Shown: in pieces, positions 1 through 11,264 of the stretch | Layout of the letters: the number at the start of each line of letters is the position of its first letter | How positions within the stretch are numbered: position 1 is the first letter of the stretch | From: an uncultured Clostridia bacterium | Lineage (GTDB): Bacteria; Bacillota; Clostridia; Oscillospirales; Acutalibacteraceae | DNA: 64,000 nt | NCBI GenBank assembly: GCA_947595635.1 | Contig: CANQEU010000001.1 | Span: forward strand, 1-64,000 | Reading direction: 5' to 3' | The notes under the pieces: generated by a model | The model's input: only the letters and a program-made list of their open reading frames with translations | Told to the model about the DNA's origin: nothing | Database searches by the model: none | Translations under genes and position numbers: made by a program

Positions 1-1692
1 GACGCACAGCAGGCAAGACGAGTTCTTGATCGCCTTGTCGGATATAAGCTCAGCCCGTTTTTATCTCAAAAAATACGCAGAGGTCTTTCCGCAGGACGAG
101 TTCAGTCTGTAGCATTAAAAATAATCGTTGACAGAGAAAACGAAATAAGAGCCTTTGTTCCCGAAGAATATTGGAGCATTGACGCAAAGCTTATTCCAAA
201 GGGCAGCAGAAAAATGCTGACAGCTTCTCTTTATTCCGACCTTGAGGGAAAGAAGATCAAGGTTGAAAACAAAGAACAGGCAGACAAAATAGCAAAGGAG
301 CTTGAAGGCTCTGAATTTACGGTAATAAACGTAAAAAACGGCAGGAGAAAGAAAAGCCCCGCCCCGCCCTTTATAACCTCGACCCTCCAGCAGGAGGCTT
401 CAAGAAAGCTCGGATTTCAGTCAAGAAAAACAATGAAGGTAGCGCAGGAGCTTTATGAGGGCGTCGAAATTCCGAATATGGGCGCGGTCGGACTGATAAC
501 CTATATGAGAACGGACTCGCTCAGAATATCAAACGACGCCGTCAAAGACGTTCAGGAATATATAAGAGGACGCTGGGGAGAAAAATATCTTCCGTCAAAA
601 GCGAGATTTTTTAAATCAAGGGCAAACGCGCAGGACGGCCACGAGGCAATTCGCCCGACAATGCCGGGACTTGAACCCACGTCGATAAAATCAAGCCTTA
701 CATCAGACCAATTTAAGCTTTATAAGCTGATTTGGGAGAGATTCACAGCGTGCCAGATGGCTGAATGTGTTCATAAGACAACGCAGGCGGAAATCAAGGC
801 AGGTAGTTATATTTTAAAGGCTTCGGGTTATATTGTCGATTTTGACGGTTTTACCGCTTTGTATGTCGAGGGCAAGGATGTGGAGGAGGAAAAGGAAAAG
901 CAGCTTCCTCCGCTTGAAAAAAATATGCCGCTTAAGCTAAAGGAGATTGTTCCGGCTCAGCACTTTACACAGCCTCCGGCTCGCTATACAGAGGCTTCAC
1001 TTATCAAGGCGTTGGAGGAAAACGGAATAGGCAGACCTTCAACCTATGCGCCGACAATAACAACAATAACTCAGCGAGAGTATGTAACAAGAGAAAATAA
1101 GGCGTTTAAGCCCACTGAGCTGGGCGAGGCAATGACTAAGCTTATGCAGGAAAGATTTCCCAAAATAGTCAACGTAAAATTCACCGCCCAAATGGAGCAG
1201 AACCTCGACAAGGTCGAGCAGGGCGAAACCGAGTGGGTATCAATTCTTGAGGACTTTTATGGTGATTTTGAAAAGACGCTTAAAAAAGCAAAGGAGGATA
1301 TGGAGGGCGTAAAAATCCATTTAAAAGAGGATGAAACCGATTATGTCTGCGAATTTTGCGGCAGAAGAATGGTCGTAAAGGTCGGCAGATACGGCAAATT
1401 CATCGCTTGCCCGGGGTATCCCGAATGTAAAAATATTAAAAAATTTGTGCAGGAGATTGGCGTGAAATGCCCCAAATGCGGCGGAGACGTAATTGTAAGA
1501 AAAACAAAGAAGGGCAGAATTTTTTACGGATGCAGCAATTATCCAAGCTGCGATTTCGTATCGTGGAACGAGCCCGTTAATGAGAAATGTCCGCAGTGCG
1601 GCGAAATATTATTCAAGAAAAAAGGCAAAACACCGACGCTTTTCTGCGCTAAAGAGGGCTGCGGCTACACAAAGAAAACAGAGGAAGAGTAA
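1..1692 (+). CDS. topA: DNA topoisomerase I (5' truncated by window edge)
   Basis: Frame is open from base 1 (DAQQARRVLDRLVGYKLSPFLSQKIRRGLSAGRVQSVALK...); type IA topoisomerase motifs and three C-terminal CxxC zinc ribbons (CPKCGG, CPQCGE). Confidence 0.96.
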   Translation, partial: DAQQARRVLDRLVGYKLSPFLSQKIRRGLSAGRVQSVALKIIVDRENEIRAFVPEEYWSIDAKLIPKGSRKMLTASLYSDLEGKKIKVENKEQADKIAKELEGSEFTVINVKNGRRKKSPAPPFITSTLQQEASRKLGFQSRKTMKVAQELYEGVEIPNMGAVGLITYMRTDSLRISNDAVKDVQEYIRGRWGEKYLPSKARFFKSRANAQDGHEAIRPTMPGLEPTSIKSSLTSDQFKLYKLIWERFTACQMAECVHKTTQAEIKAGSYILKASGYIVDFDGFTALYVEGKDVEEEKEKQLPPLEKNMPLKLKEIVPAQHFTQPPARYTEASLIKALEENGIGRPSTYAPTITTITQREYVTRENKAFKPTELGEAMTKLMQERFPKIVNVKFTAQMEQNLDKVEQGETEWVSILEDFYGDFEKTLKKAKEDMEGVKIHLKEDETDYVCEFCGRRMVVKVGRYGKFIACPGYPECKNIKKFVQEIGVKCPKCGGDVIVRKTKKGRIFYGCSNYPSCDFVSWNEPVNEKCPQCGEILFKKKGKTPTLFCAKEGCGYTKKTEEE

Positions 1693-1696
1693 AGGA

Positions 1697-3025
1697 ATGA
1701 CTTTAAATGTTATTGGCGCCGGTCTTGCCGGCTGCGAGGCAGCATGGCAGGCGGCCCGTCTTGGAATAAAGGTCAATCTGTATGAAATGAAGCCGAATAA
1801 AAAAAGTCCGGCTCATAAAAGCAACGGGTTTGCAGAGCTTGTCTGTTCAAACTCATTCAAGGCGGCTCGTCTTGCAAGCGCTGCCGGAATGCTCAAGCAG
1901 GAGATGCGTTTGCTCGGTTCTCTGCTTATCGACTGCGCCGACAAATGCTCTGTTCCTGCCGGCGGAGCGCTTGCTGTTGACAGAGAGATTTTTTCCTCGC
2001 TTGTTACTGAGCAAATAAAAAGCAATAAAAACATAACCGTAATAGAGAGGGAAATAACACAGCTTGACTTCGACGGCGTGACCGTCGTTGCCACCGGCCC
2101 TCTCACAAGCGAGTCCTTGTCTGATTATATCAGCGAAATGTTCGGCGGCTCTCTCAGCTTTTTTGACGCCGCCGCACCGATTGTTACATCTGAAAGCATT
2201 GATATGACCTCTGCGTTTACAGCTTCAAGATACGAAAGAGGCGGCGAGGACGATTACATCAACTGCCCTCTCAGCAGAGATGAATTTGAGCTTTTTGAAA
2301 ACGAGCTTATAAATGCTCAAAGAGCACCTCTGCACGATTTTGACGTATCCGACCCTAAGGTATACGAAGGCTGTATGCCGATAGAAATTATGGCTCAAAG
2401 GGGAAAGGACGCTATCCGTTTCGGCCCCATGAAGCCCGTAGGACTGACTGACCCCAAAACAGGCAAAAGACCGTGGGCTGTTCTTCAGCTTCGGCGTGAA
2501 AATTCGCAGGGAAGTATGTATAATCTTGTCGGGTTTCAGACAAACCTTAAATTTTCCGAGCAAAAGCGTGTGTTCTCGCTTATACCGGCGCTTAAAAACG
2601 CGGAGTTTGTCCGTTTTGGCGTAATGCACCGTAATACGTTTATTGATTCGCCAAGGCTTTTAAATCCTGATTTCAGTACAAAAAATAACGGTATGCTGTT
2701 TTTTGCCGGTCAGATAACCGGCGTTGAGGGATATATGGAATCTGCGTCCTCAGGACTTATTGCCGGAATAAACGCGGCGCTGAAAATAAAGGGAAATTTA
2801 CCGCTTGTCCTGCCGAAGGAAACAATGATCGGCTCGCTTTCACTCTATATATCCGATTCAAGCGTCAAGCGCTTTCAGCCGATGGGCGCAAATCTCGGTA
2901 TTTTGCCGGCGTTGGACGAGCATATACGGGATAAAAAACAGAGAGCGGCAAAATATGCCGAGCGCTCCGTTAATGCTCTTAAAGATTATATAAGGGATAA
3001 AGGAATTTTTAGTCAGGAGGCGTAA
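1697..3025 (+). CDS. trmFO: methylenetetrahydrofolate--tRNA-(uracil-5-)-methyltransferase TrmFO
   Basis: MTLNVIGAGLAGCEAAWQAARLGIKVNLYEMKP FAD-binding N-terminus; start moved from 1580 to 1697, just after the topA stop. Confidence 0.95.
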   Translation: MTLNVIGAGLAGCEAAWQAARLGIKVNLYEMKPNKKSPAHKSNGFAELVCSNSFKAARLASAAGMLKQEMRLLGSLLIDCADKCSVPAGGALAVDREIFSSLVTEQIKSNKNITVIEREITQLDFDGVTVVATGPLTSESLSDYISEMFGGSLSFFDAAAPIVTSESIDMTSAFTASRYERGGEDDYINCPLSRDEFELFENELINAQRAPLHDFDVSDPKVYEGCMPIEIMAQRGKDAIRFGPMKPVGLTDPKTGKRPWAVLQLRRENSQGSMYNLVGFQTNLKFSEQKRVFSLIPALKNAEFVRFGVMHRNTFIDSPRLLNPDFSTKNNGMLFFAGQITGVEGYMESASSGLIAGINAALKIKGNLPLVLPKETMIGSLSLYISDSSVKRFQPMGANLGILPALDEHIRDKKQRAAKYAERSVNALKDYIRDKGIFSQEA

Positions 3026-3026
3026 T

Positions 3027-4016
3027 ATGAAAATTATTTTAGACGCCTTCGGCGGCGACAACGCGCCTTTAGAGATATTAAAGGGTGCGCGTCTTGCCGA
3101 GGATGAATACGGCGTTGATATTATTCTTACAGGAAACTCAAGCGAAATTAAAAGAATAGCACAGGAAAATAAAATTGACATTTCAGGTATGCAGCTTGTT
3201 AACGCGCCGGAAATAATAACAATGGACGACGACCCCTCCGCAGTAATAAAGACCAAGAAAAACTCATCAATGTCGGTAGGTCTTGAGCTTCTCGCAAGCG
3301 GCGGAGGTGACGCGTTTGTTTCTGCCGGAAACAGCGGCGCTCTCGTTATGGGCGCGACACTTATCGTTAAAAGAATAAAGGGAATAAAGCGCCCTGCGTT
3401 TGCGCCGGTTCTGCCTACGCTAAGCGGCTGCTCAATGCTGATTGACGGCGGAGCAAATGTTGAGTGCAGACCGGAAATGCTTGTGCAGTTTGCGCATATG
3501 GGCTCAATTTATATGAATAAGGTCATAGGTATAGATAATCCGAGAGTCGGACTTGCAAACTGCGGCAGCGAAGAGCACAAGGGAACCGCGCTTTATCAGG
3601 AAGCTTATCAGCTGCTTAAGGCCTCGAATTTAAATTTCATCGGAAACATTGAGGGCAGAGGCGTTCCGTACGGTGAATGCGACGTAGTGGTTGCAGACGG
3701 CTTTACGGGCAACATTATACTAAAAATGTATGAGGGCGTTGCCGGAGCGCTTATGGGAAGAATAAAGGACACCTTTACTAAAGGTCTTAAAAACAAAATA
3801 GCGGCAATGCTCGTGCTTTCCGATATGAAGAAGATGAAAAAGGAATTTGACTATAACGAATACGGCGGTTCGGCCGTGCTTGGCGTTTCAAAGCCTGTGT
3901 TTAAGGCGCACGGAAGCTCAAAGGCAAGAACTATAAAAAGCGCCGTAGGCGTTACGGCTGAGTTTCTCAAAAATAACGTGCTCGATGAAATTAAGGATAG
4001 CGTAAATCTATACTAA
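3027..4016 (+). CDS. plsX: phosphate acyltransferase PlsX
   Basis: MKIILDAFGGDNAPLEILKGA...; typical PlsX sequence and length. Confidence 0.95.
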   Translation: MKIILDAFGGDNAPLEILKGARLAEDEYGVDIILTGNSSEIKRIAQENKIDISGMQLVNAPEIITMDDDPSAVIKTKKNSSMSVGLELLASGGGDAFVSAGNSGALVMGATLIVKRIKGIKRPAFAPVLPTLSGCSMLIDGGANVECRPEMLVQFAHMGSIYMNKVIGIDNPRVGLANCGSEEHKGTALYQEAYQLLKASNLNFIGNIEGRGVPYGECDVVVADGFTGNIILKMYEGVAGALMGRIKDTFTKGLKNKIAAMLVLSDMKKMKKEFDYNEYGGSAVLGVSKPVFKAHGSSKARTIKSAVGVTAEFLKNNVLDEIKDSVNLY

Positions 4017-4107
4017 GCTTTATTATTACTCAGCGCAATCGGTATCTTTTCTTGTATGCAGACTTATCAGAATTACTTGACATTTAATATTATTTTAAAG
4101 ATTTAAG

Positions 4108-4791
4108 GTGATAGCGTTGGAACAATTCTGCAAATTACTGCAATATGATTTTAAAAACATTGAATATCTTAAAACCGCGCTTACTCATTCATCATACGCG
4201 AACGAGCGCAAGGGCGATGTTGTTTGCAACGAGAGGCAGGAATTTTTGGGAGATTCCGTGCTAGGAATAGTTGTGTCGGACTATATCTTTAAAAACTGTC
4301 CCGAGCTGCCGGAGGGCGAGCTTACAAAGCTTAGAGCCTCACTTGTTTGTGAAAAAACGCTTGCGGTCTATGCTAAGTCAATAGATTTGGGAAAGTATCT
4401 TCTGCTTAGCAAGGGCGAAAGCAAAAACGGCGGAAGAACGCGCTCGTCTATTCTTGCCGACGCCTTTGAATCTGTAATAGCCGCAATTTACCTTGACGGC
4501 GGACTTGAAAGCGCAAGAAAGTTTATACTTCGGTTTGTTATAAAGGACATCAAAAGCCATAAATCAAAAAACTTCAACGATTACAAAACAAAGCTTCAGG
4601 AGATAGTACAGAAAAATCCAGAGGAAAAAATATCATACGTTCTAACAGGCGAATCGGGGCCCGACCACGACAAGCATTTTACCGTTGAGGTTCATCTTAA
4701 CAGCAACGTTGTAGGCAAGGGCGGCGGAAGAAGCAAAAAGGAAGCCGAACAGCAGGCTGCGAGAGAAGCATTGGAGCTGATGGGCTATTGA
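4108..4791 (+). CDS. rnc: ribonuclease III
   Basis: NERQEFLGDSVLG signature and C-terminal dsRBD (GGGRSKKEAEQQAAREAL); upstream of smc as in many Firmicutes. Confidence 0.95.
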   Translation: MIALEQFCKLLQYDFKNIEYLKTALTHSSYANERKGDVVCNERQEFLGDSVLGIVVSDYIFKNCPELPEGELTKLRASLVCEKTLAVYAKSIDLGKYLLLSKGESKNGGRTRSSILADAFESVIAAIYLDGGLESARKFILRFVIKDIKSHKSKNFNDYKTKLQEIVQKNPEEKISYVLTGESGPDHDKHFTVEVHLNSNVVGKGGGRSKKEAEQQAAREALELMGY

Positions 4792-5798
4792 AGCGCTCTA
4801 ATGTTGCAATATTCGTTCCGCACAGAGGCTGCCCAAAGCAATGCAGCTTCTGCAATCAAAAGGAAATAACCGGCTGTGATACCGTCGTAACAAAAGAGGA
4901 CGTATCAGCCGCGGCTGAACGGGCGTTCGCAGGCGGCTGTGATACAGCGCAAAGTGAAATTGCGTTTTTCGGCGGAAGCTTCACGGGAATAGAGCCTGAA
5001 TATATGACCTCGCTTTTAAGCGCCGCCTACGGCTATGTTTCAAAGGGTCTGTTTAAAGGCATCAGAATTTCAACAAGACCCGATTATATATCACAGGATA
5101 TACTCGATACGCTCAAGCGCTTCGGCGTTACATCAATTGAGCTTGGAGCGCAGAGTATGTCCGATAAGGTGCTGTCGCTCAACAACAGAGGACACAGCGC
5201 ACAGGACGTAATAGATGCCTCCGAGATGATAAAGTCAAACGGTTTTTCTCTCGGCCTTCAAATGATGACCGGACTTTACGGAAGCAGCGACGATATTGAT
5301 ATTTTAACCGCAAGAAAACTCATTGACCTCGCTCCGGATACGGTTCGCGTTTATCCTACAATTGTTTTAAAAAACACGCCGCTTGAAGGACTTTATCTCT
5401 CCGGTGAATATATGCCGCAGACACTCGACGGCGCGGTAAATCTCTGCTCTCACCTTATAAAGCTTTTTAACGACGCCGAAATTAAAATAATAAGACTCGG
5501 ACTTCACGACAGCGAATCTCTAAAATCCGATTATGTCGCAGGGCCTTATCATCCTGCATTTCGTGAGCTTTGCGAAAGCCGAATTTTTTTAAATAAAATC
5601 AGGGAATACATATTTAGTGACGAGCAAAATAAAAAATTCAGCCGGTATAGGATAGAGGTAAACCCAAGAAACATATCAAGGGTAGTCGGGCAAAAAAGAA
5701 AAAATATAGATGAACTCAAGAAGGACGGAATAGAAATCAAATTAGCTCCGAACAGCTCAATGCCGCTAAGCGAGCTTACTATTACGCCAATCAGATAA
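4788..5798 (+). CDS. radical SAM protein (Elp3-like)
   Basis: HRGCPKQCSFCNQKEITG CxxxCxxC-type cluster; between rnc and smc; TTG start overlaps the rnc stop. Confidence 0.85.
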   Translation: MKRSNVAIFVPHRGCPKQCSFCNQKEITGCDTVVTKEDVSAAAERAFAGGCDTAQSEIAFFGGSFTGIEPEYMTSLLSAAYGYVSKGLFKGIRISTRPDYISQDILDTLKRFGVTSIELGAQSMSDKVLSLNNRGHSAQDVIDASEMIKSNGFSLGLQMMTGLYGSSDDIDILTARKLIDLAPDTVRVYPTIVLKNTPLEGLYLSGEYMPQTLDGAVNLCSHLIKLFNDAEIKIIRLGLHDSESLKSDYVAGPYHPAFRELCESRIFLNKIREYIFSDEQNKKFSRYRIEVNPRNISRVVGQKRKNIDELKKDGIEIKLAPNSSMPLSELTITPIR

Positions 5799-5821
5799 AT
5801 TCACATAACAGGGGTGGAAAT

Positions 5822-8800
5822 GTGTTACTTAAATCACTTGACATACAGGGCTTTAAGACCTTTCCCGATAAAACAAAGCTTAGCTTTGACAAGGGTATTA
5901 CGGCTGTTGTAGGGCCAAACGGCAGCGGAAAAAGCAATATAAGCGACGCTATACGCTGGGTGCTTGGCGAGCAGTCGCCGAAGTCGCTCAGATGCAGTAA
6001 AATGGAAGACGTTGTATTCAACGGCACCGACCAAAGAAAAAGACTCGGATATGCCGAGGTCACCCTCACGATTGACAATAAGGACAGGGCGCTTGAATTT
6101 GACGGCGATGAAATAGCTGTTACACGCCGATATTACAGGAGCGGAGACAGCGAATATCTAATCAACCGCGCCTCAGTAAGATTAAAGGACATTCACGAGC
6201 TTTTTATGGATACCGGACTTGGCAGAGACGGATATTCGATGATTGGTCAGGGAAAAATCGACAGTATCGTTTCATCAAAAAGCGAGGACAGGCGAGAGAT
6301 TTTTGAAGAGGCGGCAGGAATATCAAGATACCGTTACCGCAAGCTTGAAGCAGAGAGAAAGCTTAAAAGCACAGAGGAAAATCTTTTAAGACTTCGCGAC
6401 ATTGTATCAGAGCTTGAGGAGAGAGTAGAGCCGCTGAAAAAGCAGTCTGAAAAAGCACAGGCTTTTCTTGACTATTCGCACGAAAAAAAGGATATTGAAA
6501 TCGCCCTTTGGCTCAATACGCTTGAGCAGTCTGCCGATGTGCTCAGGGAGCAGGAGGAAAAAATAGAGACCGCAAGAGCCCAAAACGAGGCGGCGACGGA
6601 AGAAATAGACCAAATTTCAGCCAAAACGGAAGAGCTTTACAAACAAGGCGCAGAGCTTGCGGGAAAAATCGACGAGCTGAGGGCTGAAATTTCCGCGTTT
6701 GAAGAGCAAACAGCCGAAAAACGCTCTTTTATTTCCGTTGCGGAAAATAATGTATTTCATAATAACGAAAATATAAAGAGAATTGAAAACGATATAACAC
6801 AGCTTGAATTCTCATATGAAAATCTTGAGAGAAGCATAGAAAGCAAAAGACTTGAAATTGCAGAAAAAAACGGTGAGATAGAAGCGCTTAAATCCGAAAA
6901 CGACAAGCTTTCCGATAACCTTAACAAAATTAATCTCATAACCGGCGAGAACACTCAGCTTATGCAGCAGCTCAGCTTTAAGCTTGCCGGGCTTACGTCA
7001 AAATCTGCTGATATAAAGGTAGAGCAGCTCACTTGCGCTTCCGCCGCCGAGGAAAACCTGAACAGAATTTCACAGCTTAACGGTGAAATATCCGAATTAA
7101 ACGAAAGCATCGACAGCCTCGCGGCTATGTCGGAGGAATATAAAAGCAAGAACAAGGCGTTTGCCGAAAAGCTTATATCACTCAACAATTCTTCCTCCGG
7201 CTACAGAATGAGAATAGATTCAAAAAAGAAAAAGGCAGACGAGCAAAAGGCGCTATCAGACAAGCTGACTCTTGACGTTATGGAAAACAGAAGACGAATA
7301 AAACTGCTTGAGGATCTTGAAAGAAATCTTGAGGGCTTTAACCACAGCGTTAAGATTATTATGAAGGACAGCGAAAGAGGTCTGTTAAGCGGCATTCACG
7401 GCCCTGTTTCAAGGGTGATACACGTTCCCAAGAAATACACGGTCGCAATCGAAACCGCGCTTGGCGCTGCAATGCAGAATATAGTTACAAGCGATGAAAA
7501 CGCCGCAAAATCCGCTATCAACCACCTGAAAAAATGTGACGGAGGCCGTTGTACGTTCCTGCCGATGACAACAATAAAGGGCAGGCTTCTGTCCGAGGGG
7601 GACTTAAGCTCCTTTGAAGGCTACATAGGAACAGCCAAAGAGCTTTGCTCGTGTAAGCCGGAATATATAGGCATACTCGATTCTCTGCTCGGAAGAATAG
7701 TAGTTGCGCAGGATTTAAACTGTGCGGTTAAAATCGCCAAGGCTCATTCATACAGATTTAAAATCGTGACGCTTGACGGTCAGGTAGTTAATGCCGGAGG
7801 ATCGCTGACAGGCGGCTCACAGGCTAAAAAATCAGGACTTTTAAGCAGAGTTGCCGAAATTGAAAGTCTGAGAGAGCTTGACTTAAGGCTTAGCAAAAAA
7901 CAATCCGACGCTACAAAGCAATACGAAGAAATATTATCCGAGCTCAAGAAAGAAGAGGCGGCAATTACCGCTGTTTTTGACGAGATAGCTAAAATTAAGG
8001 AACAGCAGATAAGGTCGGAGGCAGAGAGCGCCGCCTGCATTAACGAGCTTGATAGCGCAAGGCGCACAGTTTCAGAGCGCAAGAGTGAGCTCAGCGACAG
8101 AGAGGAAAATGCCAAAAAGCTTTCGCTCAGCGCTGAAAAAGCGGCTGAGGAGCTTAAAAAAGTTAATTCCGAAATAAGCGAAATTGAGGAAAAATCGAAG
8201 GAGATAGCCGGAGTGGGGGAGCGATGCACCGAGCAAAGAGAGGAAATATCCGCAAAGCTTCAGGAGCTCGGCTTAAAGCGTGTTTCGCTTGAAAAGGATA
8301 TTGAGGCTCTCAACGCGGAAATATCGCTTGCAAAAAGTACAGGCGTTACACAGGAGGCAAGAAAAAAAGCCCTTTATGCCGAAATTGAGCATTTGAAAGA
8401 AAAAAATATTTCAATTGACGAACAGATAAACGATTTAAATTCAGCGGTAAATTCTCTTGCCGATAATATCAAGGACAGACAAAGCATGATAGAAGCTGCC
8501 GCAAGCCGAAGAATGGAGCTTGAAAAGGAAAGCGCCGAGCTTCGCCGCAGTGAAAAAGAAAAAATAAACGAGCGTGAGCTTTCCGGCAGAGAGCTTGCTC
8601 GCCTTGAAGAAAGAAAAATAAATCTTCAAAAGCAATATGACGAGATAATAGCAAAGCTTTGGGATGAATACGAGCTTACAAGGCGTGAAGCACAAATGAG
8701 CGTAAAGCCGCTTGACGACGTTTCATCAGCAGGAAAACGACTGAACGAGCTAAAAAGCAAAATTAAATCGCTCGGTTCTGTAAACGTAGGCGCAATCGAG

Positions 8801-9391
8801 GAATACAAAGAGGTTTCCGAGCGATATGAGTTTTTAAGCGCTCAGGTTGCCGACGTTGAAAAATCAAGAAGCGAGATCCTGCGCCTTATAAATGATTTGA
8901 CAAAGCAGATGCAGGAGTTGTTTTTGGACAGATTTGAAAAAATCAACCAAAACTTTCAGTCCACCTTTAAAGAACTCTTCGGCGGCGGAAATGCTTCGCT
9001 CGAGCTTTCGGCGCCGGACGATATTCTTCAAAGCGGAATAGAAATCAACGTCCACCCACCGGGAAAAATCGTTATGCACCTTGAATCGCTTTCAGGCGGA
9101 GAAAAAGCTCTTGTTGCAATTGCGCTGTATTTTGCTATAATGAAAGTAAGTCCTGCTCCGTTTTGCGTAATGGATGAAATAGAGGCTGCTCTTGACGACG
9201 TAAACGTATACAGGTTTGCCTCATATCTGCGCAATATGAACGACAGAACACAGTTTATATTAATAACACACAGACGCGGCACAATGGAGGAGGCGGATGT
9301 TCTCTATGGAGTAACAATGCAGGACAAGGGTATTTCAAAGCTGCTTGAAATGCACACCTCTGATATAGCCGGTGCCGCCGGAGTAAAATAA
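5822..9391 (+). CDS. smc: chromosome segregation protein SMC
   Basis: GPNGSGKSNISDAIRWVLGEQSPKSLR Walker A, coiled coils, hinge, LSGGEKALVAIALYFAI signature. Confidence 0.97.
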   Translation: MLLKSLDIQGFKTFPDKTKLSFDKGITAVVGPNGSGKSNISDAIRWVLGEQSPKSLRCSKMEDVVFNGTDQRKRLGYAEVTLTIDNKDRALEFDGDEIAVTRRYYRSGDSEYLINRASVRLKDIHELFMDTGLGRDGYSMIGQGKIDSIVSSKSEDRREIFEEAAGISRYRYRKLEAERKLKSTEENLLRLRDIVSELEERVEPLKKQSEKAQAFLDYSHEKKDIEIALWLNTLEQSADVLREQEEKIETARAQNEAATEEIDQISAKTEELYKQGAELAGKIDELRAEISAFEEQTAEKRSFISVAENNVFHNNENIKRIENDITQLEFSYENLERSIESKRLEIAEKNGEIEALKSENDKLSDNLNKINLITGENTQLMQQLSFKLAGLTSKSADIKVEQLTCASAAEENLNRISQLNGEISELNESIDSLAAMSEEYKSKNKAFAEKLISLNNSSSGYRMRIDSKKKKADEQKALSDKLTLDVMENRRRIKLLEDLERNLEGFNHSVKIIMKDSERGLLSGIHGPVSRVIHVPKKYTVAIETALGAAMQNIVTSDENAAKSAINHLKKCDGGRCTFLPMTTIKGRLLSEGDLSSFEGYIGTAKELCSCKPEYIGILDSLLGRIVVAQDLNCAVKIAKAHSYRFKIVTLDGQVVNAGGSLTGGSQAKKSGLLSRVAEIESLRELDLRLSKKQSDATKQYEEILSELKKEEAAITAVFDEIAKIKEQQIRSEAESAACINELDSARRTVSERKSELSDREENAKKLSLSAEKAAEELKKVNSEISEIEEKSKEIAGVGERCTEQREEISAKLQELGLKRVSLEKDIEALNAEISLAKSTGVTQEARKKALYAEIEHLKEKNISIDEQINDLNSAVNSLADNIKDRQSMIEAAASRRMELEKESAELRRSEKEKINERELSGRELARLEERKINLQKQYDEIIAKLWDEYELTRREAQMSVKPLDDVSSAGKRLNELKSKIKSLGSVNVGAIEEYKEVSERYEFLSAQVADVEKSRSEILRLINDLTKQMQELFLDRFEKINQNFQSTFKELFGGGNASLELSAPDDILQSGIEINVHPPGKIVMHLESLSGGEKALVAIALYFAIMKVSPAPFCVMDEIEAALDDVNVYRFASYLRNMNDRTQFILITHRRGTMEEADVLYGVTMQDKGISKLLEMHTSDIAGAAGVK

Positions 9392-9410
9392 ATAAAGGAT
9401 TGAAATATAA

Positions 9411-10334
9411 ATGGGTTTTTTCAGTAAAATTAAAGAAGGTCTTAAAAAAACAAGGGATTCGGTTATAGGTCAAATAGATTCTATGCTGAAATCCTTTACC
9501 AAAATTGACGAAGAGCTGTTTGAGGAGCTTGAGGAGCTCCTGATTATGGGTGACGTAGGCGTTGCCACAGCCACAAAAATCACCGATGAGCTTCGAGCAA
9601 GAGTTAAAAAAGAGGGTGTAAAGGACCCGAATGAAATACACAGACTACTTGAGGAAGCCGTTGCCGATATGCTTTCGGGCGACGATGGGCTGAACATTAA
9701 TACACAGCCGTCGATAATTTTGGTAATCGGCGTAAACGGCGTCGGAAAAACTACAACAATAGGCAAGCTTGCGAACAATCTCAGGCAGCAGGGCAAGAGG
9801 GTAATCCTTGCCGCAGCCGATACATTCAGAGCGGCAGCGATTGAACAGCTTGAGATTTGGGCTCAGCGCTCCGGCTGTGACATCGTAAAGCAAAGCGAGG
9901 GCTCCGACCCTGCCGCAGTAGTCTTTGACGCGATTTCCGCCGCAAAAGCAAGAAACGCCGACGTTATCATCTGCGACACTGCCGGCAGGCTTCACAATAA
10001 AAAGCATCTTATGGACGAGCTTTCAAAAATCGGCAGAATTATCGACAGAGAATTGCCGGACGCCGACAAGGAGTATCTTCTTGTGCTTGACGCCACAACA
10101 GGTCAAAACGCCGTAAATCAGGCTCGTGAATTTAAAAATGCTGCCGGTATAACCGGCATAGTCTTAACTAAGCTTGACGGCACGGCAAAGGGCGGAGTTG
10201 TTCTTTCGATTAAGGAGGAGCTCGATGTTCCCGTTAAATATATTGGCGTAGGCGAACAGATAGACGATCTTCAGCCCTTTAACAGCGAGGACTTTTCGAA
10301 GGCACTGTTTGCAAGGGATGAAAAGGAGCAATAA
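9411..10334 (+). CDS. ftsY: signal recognition particle receptor FtsY
   Basis: [41 protein letters not shown]. Confidence 0.97.
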   Translation: MGFFSKIKEGLKKTRDSVIGQIDSMLKSFTKIDEELFEELEELLIMGDVGVATATKITDELRARVKKEGVKDPNEIHRLLEEAVADMLSGDDGLNINTQPSIILVIGVNGVGKTTTIGKLANNLRQQGKRVILAAADTFRAAAIEQLEIWAQRSGCDIVKQSEGSDPAAVVFDAISAAKARNADVIICDTAGRLHNKKHLMDELSKIGRIIDRELPDADKEYLLVLDATTGQNAVNQAREFKNAAGITGIVLTKLDGTAKGGVVLSIKEELDVPVKYIGVGEQIDDLQPFNSEDFSKALFARDEKEQ

Positions 10335-10930
10335 TGAAGGATTTTATAATAGCCTCTAACAACAGTCATAAGGTGGAGGAGCTTAACAGAATATTAAAGC
10401 CTCTCGGAATAAATGCTATGACGGCTAAGCAGGCAGGAATAGACCTCTCACAGGTTGAGGAAACCGGCTCTACCTTTGCCGAAAATGCTCGGCTTAAGGC
10501 TGTGTCTGCGTTTGAATTGTCAAAAATGCCTGTCGTAGCCGATGATTCAGGGCTTGTGGTTGACGCCCTAAACGGCGCTCCCGGCGTATATTCGGCACGA
10601 TATGCCGGTGAAAACGCCACGGATAATGATAAAATAAACAAGCTTCTTTCCGAAATGAAAGGCGTTCAGCCGTCTGACAGAACAGCAAGCTTTGTTTGCT
10701 CTATATGCTGTATATTGCAGGATGGCAGAATGATTGAGGTCAGCGGCAAATGCAGCGGACATATCGCCCTTGAGCCTAAGGGCAGCGGCGGCTTCGGCTA
10801 CGACCCTGTTTTTTTAATTGAGGGCGGAAAAAGCTTTGCTCAGCTAAGCGATGTTGAAAAGGATAAAATAAGCCATAGAGGCAACGCTCTTCGTAGGCTT
10901 AAGGTTGAGCTTGAAAGGGCGCTCGGTTAA
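10334..10930 (+). CDS. rdgB: RdgB/HAM1 family non-canonical purine NTP pyrophosphatase
   Basis: ASNNSHKVEELNRIL, ADDSGLVVDALNGAPGVYSARYAG. Confidence 0.94.
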   Translation: MKDFIIASNNSHKVEELNRILKPLGINAMTAKQAGIDLSQVEETGSTFAENARLKAVSAFELSKMPVVADDSGLVVDALNGAPGVYSARYAGENATDNDKINKLLSEMKGVQPSDRTASFVCSICCILQDGRMIEVSGKCSGHIALEPKGSGGFGYDPVFLIEGGKSFAQLSDVEKDKISHRGNALRRLKVELERALG

Positions 10931-10954
10931 TTTTTTGTGAAATGAGGATATTTG

Positions 10955-11263
10955 ATGTTGACAAGTAAACAGAGGGCGTATCTCCGCTCACTTGCAAACG
11001 GATACGATACAATATTGATAGTCGGCAAGGGCGGCGTAAGCGATCAGACAATAAAGCAGGCTGCCGACGCGATAAAAAAGAGAGAGCTAATAAAAGGAAA
11101 GGTGCTTGAAAGCGCCGGAGCTACTCCAAGGGAAATTTCAGAGCAAATCGCAAATGAAATAAATGCCGACGTTGTTCAGGTTATCGGAACAAAATTTGTG
11201 CTGTATAAGCGCAACGAAAAAGAACCGAAAATTGAACTTCCAAAGGCTTCAAAGAATAAATAA
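10955..11263 (+). CDS. yhbY: YhbY / CRM-domain RNA-binding protein
   Basis: LTSKQRAYLRSLANG...ILIVGKGGVSDQTIKQ; position before nadD. Confidence 0.9.
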   Translation: MLTSKQRAYLRSLANGYDTILIVGKGGVSDQTIKQAADAIKKRELIKGKVLESAGATPREISEQIANEINADVVQVIGTKFVLYKRNEKEPKIELPKASKNK

Positions 11264-11264
11264 G

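Noticed and set aside
5822-9391. Multiple antisense ORFs of 60-150 aa inside smc
   Set aside because: Ser/Leu-rich mirror translations of a coiled-coil gene; no independent start signals.
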